Assembly: GCA_003327425.1 (NCBI GenBank)
Contig: QOQW01000016.1
Coordinates: 1 to 64,000, forward strand
Direction of reading: 5' to 3'
Origin: Candidatus Ozemibacter sibiricus
GTDB taxonomy: Bacteria > Muiribacteriota > Ozemobacteria > Ozemobacterales > Ozemobacteraceae
DNA length: 64,000 nt
The translations under genes were made by a program, and so were the position numbers. Shown piece by piece: positions 44,501-52,500 of the stretch (its first letter is position 1; each line of letters begins with the position of its first letter). The notes under the pieces were generated by a model that had not been told where the DNA came from, did not search any database, and saw only the letters and a list, made by a program, of their open reading frames with translations.

Positions 44501-46584
44501 CCCAGCCCCCACCGCAGGGCGAAATTGGTGCTGTTGAGGTCGAGCCCGATGCCCATGAAGACCCCCCAGCGCAGCGAGGGGGGGCGGCTGCCGCGCAGAT
44601 CGCGCAGGGCGCCATCGACCGCCTGCAGCATCAATAGCTGTTGCGGCAGGATATCGGGGATCTCTTTCGGCGAGATGCGGAAGGCGCCGATCGGTACGGC
44701 GAGGTCATCGCCGAACCACCCCCGACGGAAACGGGCCTCGATCGCCTCGGCCGCGGTCGGGACGGGAAGCCGGTCGGGGCGGTCAGGGGCGGGTCCGTGC
44801 CGGGCGGCGGGGCCAGGGTGGCGGGCGGGGGATTCCTCGGCCGTGGCGTCGGCCACCGGCTCGGCGCCGAGCGCCACCGGCTGGAAGGCGGCCAGCCCCT
44901 GCCAGGGGCCGAACCGGGCGTCGAGACCGACGATGGCGATGGGTTCATCGGTATGGAGGTCGACGGCGTCCTCGATCTGGACCAAGCCATCGGTGCGGAC
45001 CATCGGGGTCGAGAGCGAGGCCGGCGGAGTGGCTGAAGAGGCGAGCCCGGCGCCGGAAGAGGCGCGGGGAGTGCTGGCCGGAGCGGTGGCCGAGTCGCGC
45101 GGGGAGGACGTGACGCCTGCCAGGTCGGCCGCAGAATCGGTTGAAGCAGGCACCGGCGGCAGCCACTCTTCGAGCAACACGTGGGCGTCGATGCCGCCGA
45201 ACCCGAAGGCGCTGACGGCGGCCCGGCGCGGCCGGCCGGGGGCGCGAACCGGCCAGGGCGCCGCTTCCCGCAGCACCTGGAAGGGGCTGTCGGCCAGCTT
45301 CAGGTTGGGGTCGGGCGACCGGAAATTGGCGGTCGGTGGCAGTTCGCCCTGGCGCAGGGCCAGCAGCACTTTCAGCAGGCCGGCCGCGCCGGCCCCGGTC
45401 AACAGATGGCCCACGTTCGATTTGACCGATCCGATGACGCAGGGCTGGGCAGGGCGGGGCTGGCCTTCCCACAACGTACGCAGACTGGTCAGCTCGACCT
45501 TGTCGCCGGTCGGCGTGCCGGTGCCATGGCATTCGATCAGATCGACATCGGCCGGCTGCCAGCCGGCCTGCCGATAGGCGGCCCGCATGGCGCGCACCTG
45601 CCCCTCGGGGTCGGGAGCCAGCAGGCTGCCCCCGACATCGTTGGCCAGGCCGATGCCGCGAATGACGGCCCAGATGCGGTCGCCGTCGCGTACCGCGTCG
45701 GCCAGCCGCTTGAGCAGGAACAGTCCGGCGCCCTCGCCGACCACCAGCCCATCGGCCGCGGCGTCGAAAGGCCGGCAGACTCCCGAGGGCGACAGGGCCC
45801 GCAACTGGCTGAACCCCATCTGGGTGAACTGGCACGACGGCCGGCAGACGCCGCCGGTGAGCACCGCATCGGCGCGGCCGGCCCGCAGCTCTTCGCACGC
45901 CAGCTTGATGGCGTAGAGCGACGAGGCGCAGGCGGCATCGAGCGTCAGGCAGCCGCCGCCCAGGCCGAGGGCCTGGGCCAGCAGCCCGGCCGGCGCGCCC
46001 GCCGCGAAGCGGTTCAGCGGCTGGTAGCCGACCAGCGGGTCGCTCACACCGGCGGCGCCGAGGGCCGCCTGGGCGGCGGCCGCCTCGGGCCGGCGCTGCT
46101 GCAGCAGAGGGCCGAGCACCCGCCAGGTCAGCTCGCAGGTGGTATCGGTCGGCAGCACGATGTTGGCGATCAGAACGGGCACGCGGGCGCGGTCGAGACG
46201 GTCGGTGCGGGCGCTGCGGAAGGCTTCCAGGCCCGCCTTGAGGGTGACATGGAAGAGCGGATCGAGCCCGCGCAGCAGGTCGAGCGGCAGCCCGGTCGCG
46301 GCGGCGAGGGCCTCGGGGTCGGGAAGCTCGCGGATCAGGCAGGCGGACGGCGACAGCACCCGGTCGACGGCGCCGGGGCGCGGGTCGGTGAGCTGGCGGG
46401 CCGGGCGGTACCAGCGGCCGGCCGGCACTTCGGCGCCGGTCCAGGTGGCGGAGCGGATGACCTGCCAGAACTCGTCAGGCCCGGGGGCGCCGGGGAAGAT
46501 GCCGCCGACCCCGACGATGGCGATGGCGAAAGGCGTCGCGGTCGGCTCGCCGGCCGCCGTGGTCGGCGAATCAGGCCGAGACAT
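38518..46584 (-). CDS. pfaC: PUFA synthase subunit PfaC-like (KS-CLF-AT-DH-DH)
   Basis: About 2,688 residues. KS (~20-450) has active Cys in DAACASSLYA near 218 and His motifs ECHGTGTP and KSNVGHLL. The chain-length-factor-like KS (~600-1050) has the Cys position replaced by Glu (SSEETSGL) but keeps ETHGSGDP and GHTGCAAG. The AT (~1178-1500) has GYSLGE. A low-complexity linker with a helical segment (~1700-1785) follows. Next come two FabA-type hot-dog pairs, each a degenerate domain followed by an active one: HFIDDQVMPG near 2155 and HFYQDPVIPG near 2580. KS-CLF-AT-DH-DH resembles myxobacterial Pfa3; no acyltransferase (AGPAT) domain follows. It condenses and dehydrates chains carried by the PfaA ACPs. 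The start overlaps pfaA by 14 nt. Confidence 0.9.
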   Translation of the reverse strand: MSRPDSPTTAAGEPTATPFAIAIVGVGGIFPGAPGPDEFWQVIRSATWTGAEVPAGRWYRPARQLTDPRPGAVDRVLSPSACLIRELPDPEALAAATGLPLDLLRGLDPLFHVTLKAGLEAFRSARTDRLDRARVPVLIANIVLPTDTTCELTWRVLGPLLQQRRPEAAAAQAALGAAGVSDPLVGYQPLNRFAAGAPAGLLAQALGLGGGCLTLDAACASSLYAIKLACEELRAGRADAVLTGGVCRPSCQFTQMGFSQLRALSPSGVCRPFDAAADGLVVGEGAGLFLLKRLADAVRDGDRIWAVIRGIGLANDVGGSLLAPDPEGQVRAMRAAYRQAGWQPADVDLIECHGTGTPTGDKVELTSLRTLWEGQPRPAQPCVIGSVKSNVGHLLTGAGAAGLLKVLLALRQGELPPTANFRSPDPNLKLADSPFQVLREAAPWPVRAPGRPRRAAVSAFGFGGIDAHVLLEEWLPPVPASTDSAADLAGVTSSPRDSATAPASTPRASSGAGLASSATPPASLSTPMVRTDGLVQIEDAVDLHTDEPIAIVGLDARFGPWQGLAAFQPVALGAEPVADATAEESPARHPGPAARHGPAPDRPDRLPVPTAAEAIEARFRRGWFGDDLAVPIGAFRISPKEIPDILPQQLLMLQAVDGALRDLRGSRPPSLRWGVFMGIGLDLNSTNFALRWGLGTEDGLAAVRDEASPPLTSDRTVGALGGIVASRIAREFQVGGPSHTFSSEETSGLRALEAARRALQRREIDCALVGAVDVAGDLRHLRAFDRLHTLAPHGVCRPFAADPDGTVPGEGAGALVLKRLDDARRDGDRIYCVIRGAGFASGPVAGTAAALTAGRNDAAIAGIGGPNPLEVAIRRAWAEAGAHPGTVGLLETHGSGDPAEDAREAAAIAACFILPDGTSAGAPEPPELAAIPPHRRRIPRVALASVKPIIGHTGCAAGMASLIRAALCLYHEMLPPFPALSRPHPRLLEHPQLFAPRQAQYWLRNRSEGPRRAGVSALGTDGSAAHIVLETLETPASPVVAPTLPISTTGQVEAGRRRERRRPLGEPGIALFLARGVGPAAVSRHLQSLRKLATAHPDWSLADLARQWWASRPPPSPDDLGAALCAATREEFDQRLTALQTHLAQTPDRLFVGGPRFGDAVFYSPDPLARQGRIAFTFPGSGNHFLGMGLGIGRFWPDLLRTLDAAYRHLAEQFAIHLIAPWRLAWGPGWEAAANAALLADHNALVFGHVSCCALTSDLVRRFGIEPAAIIGYSLGETAGNFATRTWNQRDEMVERMRVSTLFTTDLIGPCTAVREAWGLDPAVPVDWALGVVDRPAATVEAARQGLDHTYILIVNTPDECVIGGRRAQVLELVKRLGCAFFEIEGVSSVHCPAARPVADKYRALHVFDDTAPPPGLTFYSSGWSRAFVPSRDASADSILAQCIGPIDLPKTIETAYADGIRFFLEMGPRGSMTRMIGKILGQRPHLARTILQPGQPEEIGLLRLLAHLHAEGVAIDLADLYEFPAAAAVSVGPPRATVRVPIGYRFGHGTMARPHGTSLSVHRQAPKPAASQALQPVAPPVSEPTGPRPATTLSSNEVEPVSRRPSDPGTSRSAAEASPQPAIAASLEASPTAGSPVLRPGGHAAPPETVASLAPAEPAAAVAGSRPAFAANGFDAASSAIAVDRSPALTTPAEELAMPDHRSSSVPSALPSDPTLSALGQEFLTDWTAARQAGAQAHRAFLDLSARLTEAQARLLERHLALMQELPSESLAEPSAETAASDPLPTTPVPQTATSEGMRSDFPVPQPDDRPGATEGAATWSTTVAPAAPTPPSFPSPAPPSGTAAPAIPVPATPGAPAAPAAPPAVFLDRRGSMEFAVGRIGAALGEFFAPIDAFPTRVRLPDEPLNFVDRILLVEGEKGSLGPGRCVTEHDVLPGAWYLDHDRMPTGLAVEAGQADLFLSAWLGIDFKTRGLAVYRLLDATVTFHGPLPRPGDTIRYDIRILRFIKQAQTYLFFFEFDGTVRGRQLITMRNGCAGFFTQKQLEEGKGLILKDEETRPDPRPRPADLPELVVGPLPTTIGPEGFAALRRGDLAGAFGPAFAGLPLRRPVGLPDGRMAVLDRVTAIEPTGGRFGLGLIRAEIDIPPDAWFLTCHFIDDQVMPGTLMYESCMQAFRIFLLRMGWVGEADTCAFEPIPGVRSGLRCRGQVIPGTRRATYEISIKELGFRPEPYAIADALMYADGRCIVLCSDVSVQLSGSSREKLVQLWNSRHFPAAGRPAAATAAPATTAPAVDGRDEDEDQEERPAVFTGEQILEYAIGRPSVCFGEAYRPFDRDRFLARLPGPPYLFLDRITRVDHPPLLLKPGGIVEGQFRIPPDAWYFRANRQSGIPFSVLLEFPLQVCGWFSAYMGSALTSSHPLHYRNLDGSATLHEDVTDRTGLLTAEIRCTKISQSGGMIIQSFTFRVTGAGRRLIYEGDTTFGFFTREALAQQVGVRGARPYTPGPDEIARHVAFPLPHPAPLTPDDPRDTGRDGFLLPAKAYLMNDGIDLFVPDGGPHGLGFIRGVKTVDPGEWFFQAHFYQDPVIPGSLGLEAFLQLLKVAAVHRWGGDHASTPPSPRLGFEPIAVGRRHTWSYRGQVIPTNRQVTVEACVTAIDDATRTIQGSGYLKVDGLVIYKLEDFAVRLRERP

Positions 46585-49500
46585 GCCGCTCGAGGGTCCG
46601 GCGTCCGAAAGCTTCGTGCAGAGAGGGGTTCATCATGCACTCGTACCCTTCCAGCACGGCGACCAGGCCGCCCTGGGCGTCGACGAAATCGATGTCGGCC
46701 TGGGCCTTGTAGGACCCGGCCAGTCGCGCGGCGATCCGTACCGAGACTCGATCCGAGGGGAAGCTCGCCTGGTACTGGCGATACCGCGCGGCCGCGGTCG
46801 GCAGCGAGGGTGCCCCGCCCACTTGAGTGGTCCACAGGATCATCAACTGGAACGCCACATCGAGGGCCAGGGGATCGCTCAACCAGGCTGGCCGCAAGGG
46901 ATCGCGCACCCAGGCGGCCGGCGGCGGGGTGGTGCCGGACTCGGCCACGATGCCTTCGGGAGACCAGCCCTGCACACGATGGATGCCTTGCAGCATGGTG
47001 CCGTGGAACAGGTGCTGTCGGTAGATCTCAGCGATCGGCAGGGGGTAGGGGCGCGAGATATCGGGCCGGACGCGGCTGTCGGGGGCGGCGGGCAGGCGGT
47101 CGGCCAGCACCACCTCGGCGCTGGCATGGACGACCTCACGTCCGCCGGGAGTGCCGCGGATCTCGACGCTGCAGCACAGGCCGTGCGGGCCGGGTCGGAT
47201 CTTGGTGGCATGAACGCTGATCGGCGTGGGGCGGCCGCCCGCCAGCACGATGCCCTTCAGCACCTTCAGGTCGTCGAAGCCATGGAACTGCAAGCCCGGG
47301 TTCTCATGGATGGCGGCGTGGGCCATCCATTCCACCATCATGGCGACCGGGAAGACCGGTTCGCCGTTCAGGATATGGTGGGCCAGGTAGCGCTCGCGAT
47401 CGAGGTCGAGGTCGCGTTCGAACGCCAGCCGGAACCGGCGCGCCGGCCCGGCCGGAGCGGCAGTGGCCGTGGTGGTCCTACTGGCGGGGACGACCGTAGG
47501 GGCGACCTGGGGGGCGGGGGTGGCGGTGGTGGTCGGCTTCGACGGAGATTCTGCCGTCAAGCTGGCCTGGGAGGTGGGCGCGGAACGGTCCGGTCCGGGG
47601 CCGGTGGTCGTGGTGCCTTCCAGGGCGACGACGCCCACCTCGACGGGCGGCTGGCCGGTCGCGGCGATCTCTCGAATGAACAGCTCGGCGCCGGCCGCCA
47701 GCGGAATCAGACCGACACCTTCGGCCCGGAACAGCTTCTTCAGCGAATCGGTGACCATGCCCCCTTCCCACGGTCCCCAGTTGAAGGAGACGGTGCGGCA
47801 GGCCGGGTAGAAGCGGCTCCATTTCTGGGCGATCTTGTTGAGGGCTTCGTTGGCCATGGCGTAGTCGACCTGGCCGATGCGGCCCAGGCGGGCGGTCGTC
47901 GAACTGAACAAGCCGAGCAGCCGCAGACGCGCGGGGTCGAGGGCGGCCAGCAGGTGGCGCAGACTGGTGATCTTGGTGCGCAGAACGTCCTCGAGCTGAT
48001 CGCGGGTCTTGTCTTCGATCCGGCGATCGCGCAGCACTCCGGCGCCGTGCACCAGACCCACGATGGGGCCGACTTCAGCTTCGATGCTGGCGACCACCGT
48101 GTGCACCGCTTTCTCGTCGCGGACATCGACCGAGCGGTAGAGGGGCCGACCGCCGGCGGCTTCGATGCGTTGCAAGGTGGCCAGGATCTCCCGGCTGGCG
48201 AGCCGGGCGCGATACTCGGCTTCCAGTTCGCGCGGCTTCATCGCGGCGGAACCGGCATGGCGCAGGATGGCCTGCTTGATGGCGGCCTCGCCCTCGACGC
48301 CGGCGAGCCAGGCCGGTTCGGGTTGCGGGGCGGGAGTGCGGCCCAGCAGCAGAATGGTCGGCCGCCAGGTGCGTGCCAGGGCGACCGAGATCTCGGCGGT
48401 GACGCCTCGAGCGCCACCAGTGACCAGCACCACTTCCCCGGGTTGGAACAGGGGATTCGGATCGGGCGGAGCCGGCGGACGGTCCATGGCTTCCTGCAGA
48501 TGATAGAGTCCATCCGCGGTGATCCCGAGTTCGATCGGCCCGGCGCGGAACAACTGGGGAAGCAACGCCCGCACGGCCGCGGGCGCCTCGAGCGCGGGCG
48601 CGAGGTCGAACGCCCGCACCGTCAGTTCCGTCCATTCGCGGGCGGCGGTTTTCGCCAGGCCGGCCAGGCCGCCCTGACACGGATCGGCCGGCCCAGCCAG
48701 ATCGAGCAGGCCGAACCCGCCGTCCAGGCGGGCGACCGTGGCCAGCAGCACCGGCCCTCGGGTCACGTTGTTCCGCAGGATGGGACCGGCTTTCTGCACC
48801 GCGAAGAAGCCGTTGATCAGCGCTTCCTCGTGCTCCGCGCCCCACAGCGGGGCTTTGCGCTGGCGCTTGGGCGGGGCGCCGAGCACCAGCAGGGCATGGG
48901 TATCGGCGGGGAAGACCCAGGACTCAGGCGCCTGCAGATCGAGCTTGACGACTTTGTAGCCTTTCTGAGTCAGACCTTTGCTGAGTTCACGGGTGAAGGC
49001 GGTGCCTTCGTCGGTGACCAGGATGGTGCATCCCGCAGGGAGGGCCAGAGGCGCCGGATGGGCGGGTTCGGCATAGGGCACCGCGGTCAGGACGGTCCGC
49101 CGCAGGGGAACGGTGGGGGAGGGCGTCACCGCGGGCTGGCTGGCCACGGCGATTCCGGTGGCGGTCTGGGTGGCGGGAGAAGGGGCCGACGTCGGAGTCG
49201 GCGCGGTGGCGGCGTCAGCGCCGGAGGTGCCCACGCCCGCGGTCTGGATGGAAGCGGTCTGGGATTGCGTTGGGGCAGGCGAAGAGCCGGTCGGAGAGCC
49301 CGCGGTCGAGGTCGACAACCGGTCATCGGCAGGACCGGCCGCCAGGAAGTCGATGATCTGGCGCAGGGTGCGCAGCTTGCCGAGCTGGTCAGGCTGCACG
49401 ACGGGGGCCTGCGGGAACTTCTCCTGCACGGCGGACATGATCTCGACCCGCTTGATCGAGTCGATGCCGAGATCGGATTCCATGTCCATGTCGAGGTTCA

Positions 49501-52500
49501 GCATCTCGGGCGGGTAGCCGGTCTTCTCGCCGACGATGGCCAGCAGCGCCGGCTGGAAATCGGGGATGGCGCTGCCGGTGCTGCCGGTGGCGACGCCGGC
49601 CGGGGCGACGGCCGCCTGACGGGAGGATGTGGCCTGGCCGGCCGAAGAACCGGCGAGCGAAGCCGGCTGACGATCAGGGCCCATGCCGGCGGCCAGGAAG
49701 TCGATGATCTGGCGCAGGGTGCGCAGTTTGCCGAGCTGGTCAGGCTGCACGACGGGGGCCTGCGGGAACTTCTCCTGAACGGCGGACATGATCTCGACCC
49801 GTTTGATCGAGTCGATGCCGAGATCGGATTCCATGTCCATGTCGAGGTTCAGCATGTCGGGCGGGTAGCCGGTCTTCTCGCCGACGATGGCCAGCAGCGT
49901 CGGCTGGAAATCGGGGATGGCGCTGCCGGTGCGGCCGATGCTGGCGGTGGCGACGCCGGCCGGTGCGGCGGCCGCCTGACGGGAGGACGTGGCCTGGCCG
50001 GCCGAAGAACCGGCGAGCGAAGCCGGCTGACGATCAGGGCCCATGCCGGCGGCCAGGAAGTCGATGATCTGGCGCAGGGTGCGCAGTTTGCCGAGCTGGT
50101 CGGGCTGCACGACGGGGGCCTGCGGGAACTTCTCCTGCACGGCCGACATGATCTCGACCCGTTTGATCGAGTCGATGCCGAGATCGGATTCCATGTCCAT
50201 GTCGAGGTTCAGCATCTCGGGCGGGTAGCCGGTCTTCTCGCCGACGATGGCCAGCAGCGCTGGCTGGAAATCGGGCATGGCGCTGCCGGGGCTAACGGTG
50301 GCGACGCCGGCCGGGGCGGCGGCCGCCTGACGGGAGGACGTGGCCTGGCCGGCCGTAGAACTGGCAGGCGAAGCAGGCTGACGCTCGGTGCCGGTGCCGG
50401 CGGCCAGGAAGTCGATGATCTGGCGCAGGGTGCGCAGTTTGCCGAGCTGGTCGGGCTGCACGACCGGGGCCTGCGGGAACTTCTCCTGCACGGCGGACAT
50501 GATCTCGACCCGTTTGATCGAGTCGATCCCGAGATCGGATTCCATGTCCATGTCGAGGTTCAGCATCTCGACGGGGTAGCCGGTCTTCTCGCCGACGATG
50601 GCCAGCAGACCAGTCTGGAAATCGGCCGGCAAAGTCGGGCCGGCGGTCGCCCTGCTCGATGGGGAGCCGCTGGTCGGAGCAGCCGAATGGGTCGCCTGTC
50701 TCGAAGCCATCGCTGGTGATCCGAGCGGTGTCGCTTCCGCCGGGGCGGGGGCCGCGCTGCCTTCGAACGCAGAACCGGTCGCGGCAGGAAGAGGTTGAGA
50801 AGCGACGAACGGTTCGCTCGGCGGCGGGGCCGAGTGGCTGACCGCGGGGCCGGCCGGTCGGTGTTCAGGGATCGCCACGCTGGTCGGGGCGACCTGGGCG
50901 TCGATGGCCGGACGCGACGACTGACCGCTGCCGGTCAGGGCGGCGGCGGCTCCCAACGATCGCTCGATGATGGCCTGGATCGCCATCTGGGCCCGTTCCT
51001 GCCCTTCGAGGAAGCGTCGGTGCAGGTCGGCGGTCTGGGCCTGCATCTGCTGGAGGGCGGCCAGCGTTTCGCGGGTCAGGCGCAGGGCTTCCAGACTGGC
51101 GCTGGCGTTGGGGCCAAGACCGCCACCCACGGAGGGGGGCGCGGCGGTGGTCGGCACGGGCTTGGCATCGGTCGAAGAAGGGGTGGAAGGAGGTGGTGTC
51201 CAAGCGGGCGAATGTCCAGGTTGCATAGTTTGTACGGCCTTGGCGGAAATGGCGGCGCGTGACGGCTGACCGTCGTTCAGGCCGCTGGGCGTGGTGATGT
51301 TGGTGGCGGTGCGGGTGGTCGCGGTGGCGTTGGTCGCGGCGGAGAAGGACGCCCCTCCGGTCGAATGGCTCGCGCGGGCGGCCACCGCCGAGGTCGCTGG
51401 GTCGCCGCTGGCCGGGGCGTGGCCTGCGGCTGCCGTCATTGTGGCTGCGGCCCTCGCGGCGGGGGCGGTGGTGGGTTGCGAGGTCCGCAGTCCGGTGGCG
51501 CCGGCGGCCATGGCCATGCCAGAGGGCTGGCCATGAGCCTGGGTGGCCGCGTTGCCGCCGCTGCCGGTCGAGGCCGCCGGGCTATGGCCGGCCGCCGTCG
51601 CGCTGGTGGCGTCCGTCGGGCTTGCCCGACTCGGCATGGCCGCGGCTCGAGCCGGCTCGGCTCGGGTTCCGGCGGCCTGGGACAAGGCGTTCGCGGCCTG
51701 GGACAAGGCGTTCGTCGTCCGTGGCGTGGCGGGGGCGGCCCCGTCCGGCCGGGCCCGGGCGGGCCGGCTCTCGCGCGGCGGCACGGGCGCCCGGAAGTTG
51801 GCGCCGCAGATCGGGAAGGTCAATCGGCGCTGGCGGGGCTGCCAGGCGGCGAGCCGGCGCTCCCCGTCCTCCCATTCCTGGAGGCGCAGGGCATGGCCGG
51901 CGGCGGCCAGGGCGGCCAGCGCCCGGGCGAGGTCGCCGACGCCCGACCGCTGGCCGGCTCCGGCATCCACCGCGATGACCCGATGGGGGCGCTCGCCCAG
52001 GATGGCCCGGATCAAGCCGCCGATCTTGCCGCCGGGGCCGGTCTCGACGAAGGTCCGGATGCCGTCGGCATACATCGCCTCGATCAGCGTGACGAACCGC
52101 ACGGGATTGGCCAATTGACGGCCGAGCAGATCGGCCATGGCGGCCGGGTCGCTCGGATACGGGCGGCCGGTGGTGTTGGCATAGACCGGGATGGCCGGCG
52201 CGCGCAGGCCGCGGCGCTGCACCTCGGCCCGGAAGGGCTCGGCCGCCTCGGCCACCAGCGGACTATGGAAGGCGCCCGCCACCGGCAGCACGGTGGCCCG
52301 CAGCTTCCGTCGCGCGAAGACCTCCTTGGCCTGCTGCACCGCCGCGGTCGGGCCCGACAGCACCGTCTGCTCCGGCGCGTTTTCATTGGCGATGGTCAGC
52401 TCCAGCTTCTCTTCGGCCAGCACCGCCTCGATGGCCGCCCGCGCGGCGGCCACCGCGATCATGCCGCCGCGGTCGCCCTCCCCCTGGCCCATCAGTTCGC

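Noticed and set aside
49341-50620. Regularly spaced repeats that could suggest a CRISPR array
   Set aside because: Periods are ~351-360 bp and in frame, and each unit encodes an ACP with a GIDSIKR site.
46139-50719. A 1,526-codon open frame on the plus strand with repeated VDDLAQGAQFAEL-like peptide units
   Set aside because: It is antisense to pfaA/pfaC. The repeats are the reverse strand of the four ACP units, and long antisense frames are expected at this GC content.
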